From Pedobacter cryoconitis (lineage in GTDB: Bacteria; Bacteroidota; Bacteroidia; Sphingobacteriales; Sphingobacteriaceae), in NCBI RefSeq assembly GCF_014200595.1, contig NZ_JACHCG010000007.1:62001-126000 (forward strand): DNA of 64,000 bases, given 5' to 3'. Of the stretch, positions 17,642 to 26,150 are shown piece after piece. Each line of letters opens with the position of its first letter. Within the stretch, counting starts at the first letter, position 1. The translations under genes and the position numbers were made by a program. Below the pieces are notes generated by a model. The model was not told the DNA's origin. It ran no database searches and saw only the letters and a program-made list of their open reading frames with translations.

Positions 17642-20314
17642 ATGAGCATTTCGACTAAATACGATCCCGCCGAAACCGAAGACAAGTGGTACAGCTACTG
17701 GCTGTCAAAAAAGTTCTTTCATTCTGAACCAGATGAACGTGAACCCTATACAATTGTAATTCCTCCGCCAAACGTCACCGGAGTATTACACATGGGCCAC
17801 ATGCTCAACAATACAATTCAGGATGTCATGATTCGCCGCGCACGTATGCAAGGTAAAAATGCATGCTGGGTTCCTGGAACTGACCATGCTTCTATTGCTA
17901 CTGAAGCTAAGGTAGTTGCCATGCTGAAAGAAAGAGGCATCAGCAAAAAAGATCTGACCAGAGAAGAATTCATGGCCTATGCATGGGAGTGGAAAGAAAA
18001 ATATGGTGGTATTATCCTGGATCAGCTGAAGAAACTGGGCGCAAGCTGCGACTGGGACCGGACGCGTTTCACGATGGAAGAAGATCTTTCAGAGTCTGTA
18101 ATCGATTGTTTTATTGAGCTGTACAAAAAAGGGAAAATATACCGCGGTGTTCGTATGGTCAACTGGGATCCGGCTGGTAAAACTGCCGTTTCTGATGAAG
18201 AGGTAATCCGTAAGGAAGTGAATCAGAAGTTGTATTATATTAAATATTCTATTGCTCCTGCCACAGGTGCAGATACTGAATTTTTAACGATTGCAACTAC
18301 GCGTCCTGAAACAATTATGGCTGATGCAGCAATCTGTATCAATCCGAATGATGAGCGTTATGCGCATTTGAAAGGTAAAAAGGTATTTGTTCCTTTAATC
18401 AATCGCGAGATTCCGGTTATTGAGGATGAGTATGTAACAATGGATTTTGGTACGGGTTGTTTAAAGGTAACTCCTGCGCATGATCTGAATGATTATGAGC
18501 TGGGCGTGAAACATAAACTTCCGGTAATCGATATCTTAAATGATGATGGTACTTTAAATGAGCTTGCTGTTATTCTGGTAGGTGAAGACCGTTTTATTGC
18601 CCGTAAAAAAATTGCTGTATTGCTGGATGAGGCTGGTCATCTGGAGAAAGTAGAAGATTATAAGTCACAGGTAGGGTTCTCTGAACGTACTGACGCTGCC
18701 ATTGAGCCTAAGCTTTCTTTACAATGGTTCTGTAAAATGGACGAAATGGCCAAGCCTGCTTTAGCTGATGTGCTAAATGGTGATGTGAAGCTTATTCCTG
18801 AGAAATTTGTGAATACTTACCGTCATTGGATGGAGAACGTAAGGGATTGGAATATCAGCCGCCAGTTATGGTGGGGACAGCGTATTCCTGCCTGGTTTGA
18901 TGATAAAGGGGATTGGGTTGTTGCCAAAACTAAAGAAGATGCTTTAAATGAATTTTTAAAGCTTAAAGATATTGATGGTAAATTTACTGAGGAAGAAGCG
19001 AATGGATTTAAGCACCAGTTGTCTGCTTTTATCAGACAGGACGATGATGTATTAGATACCTGGTTTTCTTCGTGGTTATGGCCGATGTCGGTATTTAACG
19101 GATTGAAAGATCCTGGAAATAAGGATATTAATTATTACTATCCTACGAATGATCTGGTTACTGCCCCTGAGATTTTATTCTTCTGGGTAGCGCGTATGAT
19201 TATGGCAGGTCACGAGTTTATGGGTAAAAAGCCATTTACAAATGTATACCTGACCGGTATTGTACGTGATAAATTGGGTCGTAAAATGTCTAAGTCATTG
19301 GGTAACTCTCCTGATCCGATTGGTTTGATTGAGAAGTATGGTGCGGACGGTGTAAGAGTAGGAATGCTGTTATGTTCTCCTGCTGGTAACGATTTGATGT
19401 TCGATGAGAGTTACTGTGAGCAAGGAAGGAATTTTGCGAATAAGATCTGGAATGCTTTCCGTTTAGTGAAAGGATGGGAGGTTGATGAGACTTTAGCAAA
19501 TCCTAATGCGCAGGCTATTTTATGGTTTGAGAATCGTTTCAATGAGGCGTTAGCGGAGATTGAAGATAATTATAAGCAGTACCGTTTGTCGGAGGCATTA
19601 ATGACAACTTATAAGTTGGTGTGGGATGATTTCTGTGCATGGTATCTGGAAATGGTAAAACCTGTTTATCAGCATCCGATTGATCCGGTTTCTCTGAAAG
19701 CAACGATCGGTTTCTTTGAAAAGATTTTAAGTTTATTGCATCCGTTTATGCCGTTTATTACGGAAGAGTTGTGGCATGATGAGATCTTTGGTACCAAAGG
19801 GGAGATGGATTGTATTATTGTAGCACCTTATCCTGTTGTGGGGCCTGCTGATTTAGCTTTGTTGAAGGATGTCGAAGTGGTGAAGGGGATTGTTGCTGAG
19901 GTACGTAATATCAGAAATACGAAACAGATTTCTCCGAAAGAGGGTTTGCCTTTGAGTGTGAAGGTTAATTCTTCTTTAGCCTATGATAAATGGTTAACTA
20001 TTATTTCTAAGCTGGCAAATATTACTGAGGTAGATTTTGTGAGTGATAAGGTTGCAGGTGCTGCTGGTTTCATGGTTGGAAATGATGAGTTTTTTGTACA
20101 GCTGAATGAAACGATTGATGTGGATGCGGAACGGTTGAGGTTGAATGGAGAACTTGAGTATTTGCAAGGGTTTTTGAAATCGGTTGATGCAAAGCTGAGC
20201 AATGAAAGGTTTGTACAGAATGCGAAGCCAGAGATTATTCAGAATGAAAGGAATAAGAAGGCTGATGCGGAAGCTAAAGTGAAGATTATTCAAGAGTCTC
20301 TTCTGAGTTTGTAA
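17642..20314 (+). CDS. valS: Valine--tRNA ligase
   Basis: This 890-residue class I aminoacyl-tRNA synthetase charges tRNA-Val. The HIGH-type motif appears as VLHMGHMLN (about 49-57) and the KMSKS loop at about 548. The editing domain lies between them (TTRPETIMADAAI; TPAHDLNDYELG). An anticodon-binding domain and the C-terminal coiled coil typical of ValRS (DAERLRLNGELEYLQGFLKSV onward) follow. The length matches bacterial ValRS. The stop codon forms the first bases of an unusually long palindrome (20312-20398). Confidence 0.98.
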   Translation: MSISTKYDPAETEDKWYSYWLSKKFFHSEPDEREPYTIVIPPPNVTGVLHMGHMLNNTIQDVMIRRARMQGKNACWVPGTDHASIATEAKVVAMLKERGISKKDLTREEFMAYAWEWKEKYGGIILDQLKKLGASCDWDRTRFTMEEDLSESVIDCFIELYKKGKIYRGVRMVNWDPAGKTAVSDEEVIRKEVNQKLYYIKYSIAPATGADTEFLTIATTRPETIMADAAICINPNDERYAHLKGKKVFVPLINREIPVIEDEYVTMDFGTGCLKVTPAHDLNDYELGVKHKLPVIDILNDDGTLNELAVILVGEDRFIARKKIAVLLDEAGHLEKVEDYKSQVGFSERTDAAIEPKLSLQWFCKMDEMAKPALADVLNGDVKLIPEKFVNTYRHWMENVRDWNISRQLWWGQRIPAWFDDKGDWVVAKTKEDALNEFLKLKDIDGKFTEEEANGFKHQLSAFIRQDDDVLDTWFSSWLWPMSVFNGLKDPGNKDINYYYPTNDLVTAPEILFFWVARMIMAGHEFMGKKPFTNVYLTGIVRDKLGRKMSKSLGNSPDPIGLIEKYGADGVRVGMLLCSPAGNDLMFDESYCEQGRNFANKIWNAFRLVKGWEVDETLANPNAQAILWFENRFNEALAEIEDNYKQYRLSEALMTTYKLVWDDFCAWYLEMVKPVYQHPIDPVSLKATIGFFEKILSLLHPFMPFITEELWHDEIFGTKGEMDCIIVAPYPVVGPADLALLKDVEVVKGIVAEVRNIRNTKQISPKEGLPLSVKVNSSLAYDKWLTIISKLANITEVDFVSDKVAGAAGFMVGNDEFFVQLNETIDVDAERLRLNGELEYLQGFLKSVDAKLSNERFVQNAKPEIIQNERNKKADAEAKVKIIQESLLSL

Positions 20315-20398
20315 AATAAAAAAGGGAGGGGCGTTTTCCTTGCTTACGGTGCGAAGAGCATCCGGGGCAAGGAAAACGCCCCTCCCTTTTTTATTTTA
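20312..20398. terminator. Very long perfect hairpin overlapping the valS stop codon
   Basis: A perfect 32-bp inverted repeat (20312-20343 with 20367-20398) encloses a 23-base loop. The valS stop TAA is its first three bases. The stem has a GC-rich core (GGGAGGGGCG) between A/T runs, so it can work as a strong terminator on either strand. It is much longer than the other terminators in the window (9-21 bp) and could instead be a mobile palindromic unit. Confidence 0.85.
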
Positions 20399-20811
20399 CT
20401 TCCTGCAATTTGAAATGGAACAATTTGTTTGATGTTTAGATTTAAATATATCTGGATGTATTGATGTCTTTGTTGTTAAACTCTTTTGTGCTTGAGTTGG
20501 TGATGTATAAAGGTGTATATGTTTTTAGACATATAGATATCTTTATGTTGTTGATATCAGGCTTAGGGAAATTATTCCTTTTTTATTATGGTGAAGCCTG
20601 TTTTTATCTAATGTATAGATATCTGTATATATATGTGTCTATGTTTCTTTGATCGTAGATGTCTTTGGTTTTGGATACTTTTGAGTCTATATTTCTGTAT
20701 ATCTATATTTTTAGATGTACAGATTCTTACATATATAGATATCTATAAGTCTTGATTTAAGGTTGTTGCTATTGGGAAACAAGTATATGTATTGCAGTAT
20801 GAAAAGAATAA
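20399..20811. other. About 410 bp of AT-rich non-coding DNA
   Basis: This stretch between the valS hairpin and the HsdR_N gene is strongly AT-rich and rich in TATA, GATATC and TTTT words. The only frame of note on the plus strand (20461-20652) is a low-complexity stretch of Leu, Tyr and Phe that does not look like a protein. It holds a repeated palindromic 11-mer described separately. Confidence 0.6.
20532..20744. repeat. Three copies of TATAGATATCT in AT-rich DNA
   Basis: Identical 11-mers occur at 20532-20542, 20614-20624 and 20734-20744. Each contains the 8-bp palindrome AGATATCT. Partial variants (ATATCTATAT, TAGATGTAC) lie between them. Spacing is 82 and 120 bp. Confidence 0.7.
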
Positions 20812-21273
20812 TTACAGCAAAGAATATTCAGGGAGTTCTTCAATAAATAAAAATTGAGAAGCGGCATGATCGATTTGTGCATAGCAATGCTTCAGGCCAT
20901 TAGTCACTACAAGCCATTTGGCTTTGTGTACTGAGTTATATCTGGCAGCCTGATCAAATACACCCTGAGAGATTTTAATGGAGGGAGCTTTGCACTCTAT
21001 CACCATGATTCTTTCTCCACTGGTGTTAAAAATAACAATATCGGTTCTTTTTTGAAGTTGATTCAGGTTTAGTCCGCCTTCAATTTGTATCAAAGACCTT
21101 GGGAATTTTTTATCATTTATCAAATAATGGATAAAATGCTGCCTTACCCATTCTTCAGGGGTTAAAACGAGATGTTTCTTCCGCACTTCATCAAAAATAA
21201 AGTACTGCTCTTCTTTCTGGGTTATCCGGAAAGGATGCTGCGGTAAGTTCAATGCTGTAGGTGTAAATGCCAT
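20812..21273 (-). CDS. HsdR N-terminal (HSDR_N_2) type nuclease-domain protein
   Basis: The 153-residue protein is a stand-alone version of the domain found at the N-terminus of type I restriction R subunits. It shows a PD-(D/E)XK core: RTDIVIF (Asp near 93) and MVIECKAPSI (Glu-Cys-Lys near 110-112), followed by a Gln in the next helix (GVFDQAARYN). N-terminal features are KKHLVLTPEEWVRQHFIHYLI and FPRSLIQIEGGL. No HsdM, HsdS or helicase domain is near, so it is not part of a classical restriction system here. It diverges from holA. Its role is unknown; solitary copies next to holA may be a family trait. Confidence 0.82.
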   Translation of the reverse strand: MAFTPTALNLPQHPFRITQKEEQYFIFDEVRKKHLVLTPEEWVRQHFIHYLINDKKFPRSLIQIEGGLNLNQLQKRTDIVIFNTSGERIMVIECKAPSIKISQGVFDQAARYNSVHKAKWLVVTNGLKHCYAQIDHAASQFLFIEELPEYSLL

Positions 21274-21289
21274 TTGTGCAAAAATAACC

Positions 21290-21320
21290 TTTAAAAATTA
21301 GTAATTAGCCGTTACATTTG
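21290..21320 (+). promoter_or_regulatory. Promoter for holA (TTTA-N19-TACATTTG)
   Basis: The -7 box TACATTTG (21313-21320) is an exact TAnnTTTG match. A three-of-four -33 box lies at 21290-21293 with 19 bp between. The start codon follows 7 bases later, implying a very short leader. Confidence 0.5.
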
Positions 21321-21327
21321 GATAATT

Positions 21328-22353
21328 ATGACTGCTGCTGATATTATCAAAGACCTCAAAGCTAAAAAATTCAAGCCTGTTTATCTTTTGCATGGTGAAG
21401 AACCCTATTATATCGACCAGATTATTCACTATATGGAAGATCACATATTGAATGATATGGAGAAAGGTTTCAACCAGACTGTATTGTACGGTAAAGATAC
21501 AGATATGGCCACGATTTTAAATGCAGCAAAACGTTATCCGATGATGTCGGACTATCAGCTGATCGTGGTGAAAGAGGCGCAGGATCTGAAGTGGTCTAAA
21601 GAGACAGAAGGAAGCAGCAAAGAGGCTGAGTTTATTCAGAATTATTTTGAGAAGCCGCTGGACAGTACCATTCTTGTGCTGGGGTATAAATACGCGAATT
21701 TTGATAAACGTAAAAAGATATTCAAATCAATTACTAAAAGCGGAGTTGTCTTTCAGTCTGATCCAGTAAGGGATTACAAACTGGCACAGTGGATTGAGGA
21801 ACTCGTGAAGGGGATGGGGGCAAAGATCGCCCCGCAGGCATCAGCCCTGATGGCGGAGTATCTGGGTGCTGATTTATCTAAAATATCAAATGAGCTGGAG
21901 AAGTTATTGTTGAATATCAGTAAAGAGACTATTATTGATACTGATCTCGTGCAGCGTAACATTGGTATTAGTAAAGAGTATAATGTTTTTGAATTGCAGA
22001 AGGCACTGGCTTCACGTAATGTGCTGAAATGTAATCAGATTATTAATTACTTCGCTGATAATCCGAAAGCCAATCCAATGGTGATGGTCATGGCAAATCT
22101 AAATAGCTACTTCTCGAAAATCCTGAAATATCATTATTTGCAGAACAAAGGTGACGCAGCCAAAGAACTTGGTGTAAATCCTTATTTTGTAAAGGACTAT
22201 GAAACTGCGGCCAGAAATTATAACCTCAATAAAACATTTGATATTATCAGTTTGCTCAGAGAGTATGATTTGAAGAGTAAAGGAGTGGACAGTACAGGTA
22301 ATATTACAGACGGAGAATTATTGAAAGAATTATTGTTTAAGATGATCCATTAG
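21328..22353 (+). CDS. holA: DNA polymerase III subunit delta
   Basis: The 341-residue protein begins with the typical delta-subunit sequence IIKDLKAKKFKPVYLLHGEEPYYIDQII. It continues with a degenerate AAA+ domain lacking a Walker A motif, then ALMAEYLGADLSKISNELEKLLL, and a C-terminal helical domain with NVFELQKALASRNV and NPMVMVMANLNSYFSKIL. Delta opens the beta sliding clamp within the clamp-loader complex. The length is standard. It diverges from the HsdR_N gene with 54 bp between. Confidence 0.93.
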   Translation: MTAADIIKDLKAKKFKPVYLLHGEEPYYIDQIIHYMEDHILNDMEKGFNQTVLYGKDTDMATILNAAKRYPMMSDYQLIVVKEAQDLKWSKETEGSSKEAEFIQNYFEKPLDSTILVLGYKYANFDKRKKIFKSITKSGVVFQSDPVRDYKLAQWIEELVKGMGAKIAPQASALMAEYLGADLSKISNELEKLLLNISKETIIDTDLVQRNIGISKEYNVFELQKALASRNVLKCNQIINYFADNPKANPMVMVMANLNSYFSKILKYHYLQNKGDAAKELGVNPYFVKDYETAARNYNLNKTFDIISLLREYDLKSKGVDSTGNITDGELLKELLFKMIH

Positions 22354-22436
22354 CCTTACAAAGATTAGACAGACTGCTTTTAATTTTGTCTTATTTATTT
22401 AACCACATATTCTTTCTCTTTTATTAGTTTTGACTA

Positions 22437-22841
22437 ATGAATTATTTCTTAGTCAAATCAGAACCTTTTAAATATAGCTGGGAACAGTTTAATAAAGACG
22501 GAAGAACCTTTTGGGACGGTGTACGTAACTATCAGGCACGCAATAATCTCAAATTGATGAAAGAGGGAGATCTTGTTCTTTTTTATCATAGCAATGAGGG
22601 CAAACATGTAGTCGGAGTTGCCAAAGTAGTCAGAGAGTTTTATCAGGACCCAACTACTGATGATGCGAACTGGGTGGTTGTAGATCTTGTGCCTGTAGAA
22701 ACTTTGAAAAATCCGGTCACTTTAGAGCAGGTCAAAGCTGAAGAGAGCCTGAAGGACATTTCCTTAGTCAGACAAGGCCGTTTGTCAGTGATGGAGTTAA
22801 AAGCTACTGAATTCGATAAGATCCTGGAAATGGGCAGCTAG
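22437..22841 (+). CDS. EVE domain-containing protein
   Basis: The 134-residue protein is a complete stand-alone EVE domain (PUA-like fold). Landmarks are NYFLVKSEPFKYSWEQF at the start, TFWDGVRNYQARNNLK (near 22-38), KEGDLVLFYHSNEGKHVVGVAKV and the final RLSVMELKATEFDKIL. EVE domains bind modified bases in DNA or RNA; the ligand here is unknown. The gene follows holA in the same direction after 83 bp. Its last four bases (CTAG) overlap the stop of the convergent antiporter gene. Confidence 0.93.
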   Translation: MNYFLVKSEPFKYSWEQFNKDGRTFWDGVRNYQARNNLKLMKEGDLVLFYHSNEGKHVVGVAKVVREFYQDPTTDDANWVVVDLVPVETLKNPVTLEQVKAEESLKDISLVRQGRLSVMELKATEFDKILEMGS

Positions 22842-24028
22842 GCAGGGACTTCTGCTTTCACCATTTTTTTACTGGCCAAAAGGCCTATGCTCATCACTAA
22901 ACTTGACCCTAATACCACAAGGAACAAGAAGGAAGTACCGATCTCCGGCAGTCGTAATGACGGAGGTAGGTTATAATATAATAAAATACTGATCAGTCCG
23001 CGGGGAGCAATGACGCTCTCCGTTCCACTGTTCTCTTTTCTGAATAACTTTAAATAAATGATCCTGATCAGGTAAATAGTCATCAGAATGAAGACGCCGT
23101 TCATCAGGGTAATCCCATTGTTCAGCTCATAGATATTCATGGTGAAACCAAAGATTACAAAGAAAAAGGTGCGGATAATAAAAGCCGTTTCAGCTGATAA
23201 TTGATGCAGCTGTTCCAGATCCTTTGATAAATTCTTATAGATAAACATACTTCTGAAATAGAAATGTTCAATTGCATCTGCATTGTTTAAGAACAATCCA
23301 AAGGAAAGTACCAGTACCAACGAGGATAAATGATAAGACTGGCCTACGGCATACACAAGGATCAGGATGGAAATAATCAGGAAGAACTTGATATGATGGG
23401 AGATTTTCCCCATCAAATACAGCAGTAAGATGCAGGAGATGATGGACAGGATAATAATCAATAGCGTGCTCAGGCCTAATCCTGTGAAAGAAGAAATAGA
23501 GATATGTGGATTGGTTACTGCAAAATTGAACAATATAATTCCCAGGATATCTGAAAACGAGGACTCGTAGATAATAAATTCCTTGCTTTTACCGGTCAGC
23601 GCAGCGGCAGAAGGAATGGCAATTGCAGAACTGATGACGCTAAAAGGAATCGCATTGGTAAAACAGCGGTAGAAATCCTGCCCGGTAATCTGGTAAATAA
23701 TAAACGTGATTGCAGAAACCGTTGCAGCCAGAATAAAAAAAGCGGAGAGAAAAGCTCCTCTGATCAGCTTATTCTTTTCCCGCTCATATTTTAATTCCAG
23801 TGCTCCTTCAAAAACAATTAAGATCAGGCCTACTGTACCCAGCGTAGGTAGTACTTTTAAAAAATCAAAAGTCTGAATGTGCAGCTGATCCACCAGAACA
23901 TGCAAACCGATTCCCAGTAGCAAAAGCAGTAAAACCGAAGGTAGCTTTGTTTTGCTCGCTACCAGATCAAAGAGATAAGAAAATATGACCAGTCCGCTCA
24001 GAATAATCAATGTAGTGTACGTGGTCAT
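22838..24028 (-). CDS. Cation:proton antiporter (CPA family), integral membrane
   Basis: This 396-residue membrane protein has about eleven or twelve hydrophobic segments, with the CPA signature VLPTLGTVGLILIVFEGALELKYE and a later YESSFSDILGIILFNFAV, whose Asp is in the position used for ion exchange. It also carries FVIFGFTMNIYEL near the end. Proteins of this type exchange sodium or potassium for protons across the inner membrane. There is no C-terminal TrkA-type regulatory domain. It follows the thioesterase gene after 24 bp on the same strand, so the two are likely cotranscribed. Confidence 0.87.
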   Translation of the reverse strand: MTTYTTLIILSGLVIFSYLFDLVASKTKLPSVLLLLLLGIGLHVLVDQLHIQTFDFLKVLPTLGTVGLILIVFEGALELKYEREKNKLIRGAFLSAFFILAATVSAITFIIYQITGQDFYRCFTNAIPFSVISSAIAIPSAAALTGKSKEFIIYESSFSDILGIILFNFAVTNPHISISSFTGLGLSTLLIIILSIISCILLLYLMGKISHHIKFFLIISILILVYAVGQSYHLSSLVLVLSFGLFLNNADAIEHFYFRSMFIYKNLSKDLEQLHQLSAETAFIIRTFFFVIFGFTMNIYELNNGITLMNGVFILMTIYLIRIIYLKLFRKENSGTESVIAPRGLISILLYYNLPPSLRLPEIGTSFLFLVVLGSSLVMSIGLLASKKMVKAEVPA

Positions 24029-24052
24029 ATTATTCGTTTAAATGGCTTCCTG

Positions 24053-24574
24053 CTATTCGTTGAAGAATAAAGCCTTTAGTTCAATAGCGTCATTCGCTTT
24101 CATTTTGCCGGCTAAGATCAAACGTAATTGTCTTCTTCTTAATGCACCTGCATATAATTCAATCTCATCTTCTGTTTCAGGTAACAGTTCAGGAACAGGA
24201 ATTGTTCTGCCACTCTGATCAACTGCTACAAAAGTATAGTAAGCTTCATTGGATTTAACACGGGTTCCTGAAGGAATGTTTTCGGCCCACACATCCATAC
24301 GCACTTCTACAGAAGTATGAAAAGCACGGGTTACTTTCGCTTCAATCGTAATTACATCACCTAATTTAATAGGCTGTTTGAACGATACATTATCTACTGA
24401 AGCAGTAACGACAATCCGGTTACAGTGTTTTTGTGCTGAAATCGCAGCAGCGATATCCATCCAGTGCAGTAACCTGCCACCCATTAAATTGTTTAGCGTA
24501 TTGGTGTCATTGGGTAGAACCAATTCGTTCATAATTGTGAACGAATTTTTAGGATTTTTTACTATTGTGCTCAT
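24053..24574 (-). CDS. Acyl-CoA thioesterase, hotdog fold
   Basis: The 173-residue protein is a YciA/BFIT-type hotdog thioesterase, with the signature NTLNNLMGGRLLHWMDIAAAISAQKHC (near 25-50), where the Asp is catalytic, then VDNVSFKQPIKLGDVITIEAKVTR and TSVEVRMDVWAE. It hydrolyses acyl-CoA esters in the cytosol. A paralogue of similar size lies at 37649-38203, so the genome keeps at least two. It is probably in one transcript with the antiporter. Confidence 0.92.
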   Translation of the reverse strand: MSTIVKNPKNSFTIMNELVLPNDTNTLNNLMGGRLLHWMDIAAAISAQKHCNRIVVTASVDNVSFKQPIKLGDVITIEAKVTRAFHTSVEVRMDVWAENIPSGTRVKSNEAYYTFVAVDQSGRTIPVPELLPETEDEIELYAGALRRRQLRLILAGKMKANDAIELKALFFNE

Positions 24575-24581
24575 ATTACTG

Positions 24582-24589
24582 CAAAAGTA
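24582..24589 (-). promoter_or_regulatory. Possible -7 element (TACTTTTG) for the thioesterase gene
   Basis: This exact TAnnTTTG match on the minus strand lies 7 bases before the ATG, implying a short leader. Confidence 0.4.
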
Positions 24590-24650
24590 AACAAAATGTG
24601 AGACTTCATGTTATGCTATTGTTTCCACCTAATTAATAAGCAGTTTATAT

Positions 24651-26141
24651 ATGAGTAACCAAACGCTGATCCAGTATTTTCACTGGTACTATGACGAAGA
24701 ACAAAAATTATGGCAAAAAGCTACAGAACAAGCTCCTGCGTTAAAAGAAATCGGGATTACCGGCGTTTGGTTCCCGCCATCCTATAAATCTACAGAAGGT
24801 GCAGATTCTGTGGGTTATGATTGTTACGACCTTTTCGACTTAGGAGAATTTGATCAGAAAAACAGCGTGCCGACTAAGTATGGAACGAAAGATGAATATC
24901 TGCAAGCCATTAATGCTTTACATGAACAGCAGCTTATGGTACTCGCAGATGTAGTCTTTAACCATAAAGCAGGGGCCGATGAGCTGGAAAAAATACCTGT
25001 ACGCAGAGTTGCTGAAGATAACAGAGAAGAATATACTTCAGATGTTTTTGAAATTGAGGCCTGGACAAAGTTCACTTTCCCCGGTAGAAAAGGGAAATAT
25101 TCTGAGTTTATCTGGGATAAAAGCTGTTTCAGCGGAATCGACTGGGCTGAGAATTTACAGGAAACTTCTATATTCTCTATACAAAATGAGTATGGAGAAG
25201 GTTGGGAAGACGTACCTTCTGATGAATTGGGTAACTATGATTACCTGATGTTTAATGATATTGAATTCAGGAATAAGGCTGTTCGTGAAGAGTTGAAGCG
25301 TTGGGGAGAATGGTATTATGAAACCACAGGGGTAGATGGGTTCCGTTTAGATGCTGTTAAACACATAGCGACAGATTATCTGAAGGAGTGGCTTGATCAC
25401 ATGAATGCAAAGTTTGATAAGCAATTCTTTATTATAGCTGAAAACTGGGTAGTGGACGATGTGATGAAATTGAGGAGTTATATTGACCTGACTGAAGGTA
25501 GAATGCAATTGTTTGATTCGATGTTACATCTTAACTTCCATACCGCAGCTGATGCCGGCGATACTTATGATCTGAGTAAAATATTTGAAAATACGCTGGT
25601 AGAATCTCATCCGCAACTGTCGATTACATTTGTCGATAACCACGATTCACAACCACTACAGGATCTGGAGACCTATGTTGATTTCTGGTTTCGTCCATTG
25701 GCTTATGCCTTAATCCTTTTAAGAGAACAGGGGATACCTTGCGTATTTTATACGGATTTATACGGCGCTAAATATACAGATCATGATGATGAAGGGAACG
25801 AGGCAGAAGTTGAACTGGTTGCACTGGAAAGCCTTCCTTTAATGACTAAGCTGCGCAGGGATCTGGCTTATGGTTTTCAACGTGATTACCTGGATCATCC
25901 TAACTGTATCGGATGGACAAGAGAGGGAATACCAGAACTTGAAAATTCGGGTATTGCAGTAGTATTAAGCAATGGAGAACAAGGGACTAAGAAAATGGAA
26001 ATGGGGATGGGACATGCCGGCAAAACATTCATCGATGTATTGGGCTATAGAAAAGAAGAAATAACGATTGATGAAAACGGCTGGGCTGAATTCTTTTGTG
26101 AAGCCGGAAGTGTTTCTGTCTGGATTACAAAAGGTATTTAA
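24651..26141 (+). CDS. Cytoplasmic alpha-amylase (GH13)
   Basis: The 496-residue glycoside hydrolase starts NQTLIQYFHWYYDEEQKLW and resembles the GH13_5 cytoplasmic or liquefying amylases. Catalytic residues are the nucleophile Asp in GFRLDAVKH (about 234), the acid Glu in IIAENW (about 264) and the Asp in FVDNHDSQ (about 332). Region I is seen as VLADVVFNHKAGAD. There is no signal peptide, so it should act on internal alpha-1,4-glucans such as glycogen or imported maltodextrin. It stands alone, not in a SusCD-type locus. Confidence 0.95.
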   Translation: MSNQTLIQYFHWYYDEEQKLWQKATEQAPALKEIGITGVWFPPSYKSTEGADSVGYDCYDLFDLGEFDQKNSVPTKYGTKDEYLQAINALHEQQLMVLADVVFNHKAGADELEKIPVRRVAEDNREEYTSDVFEIEAWTKFTFPGRKGKYSEFIWDKSCFSGIDWAENLQETSIFSIQNEYGEGWEDVPSDELGNYDYLMFNDIEFRNKAVREELKRWGEWYYETTGVDGFRLDAVKHIATDYLKEWLDHMNAKFDKQFFIIAENWVVDDVMKLRSYIDLTEGRMQLFDSMLHLNFHTAADAGDTYDLSKIFENTLVESHPQLSITFVDNHDSQPLQDLETYVDFWFRPLAYALILLREQGIPCVFYTDLYGAKYTDHDDEGNEAEVELVALESLPLMTKLRRDLAYGFQRDYLDHPNCIGWTREGIPELENSGIAVVLSNGEQGTKKMEMGMGHAGKTFIDVLGYRKEEITIDENGWAEFFCEAGSVSVWITKGI

Positions 26142-26150
26142 AAACGTATA

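Noticed and set aside
20461..20652. 63-codon open frame in the AT-rich spacer after valS
   Set aside because: The product would be a low-complexity run of Leu, Tyr, Phe and Met set by base composition; there is no -7 element or homologous look.
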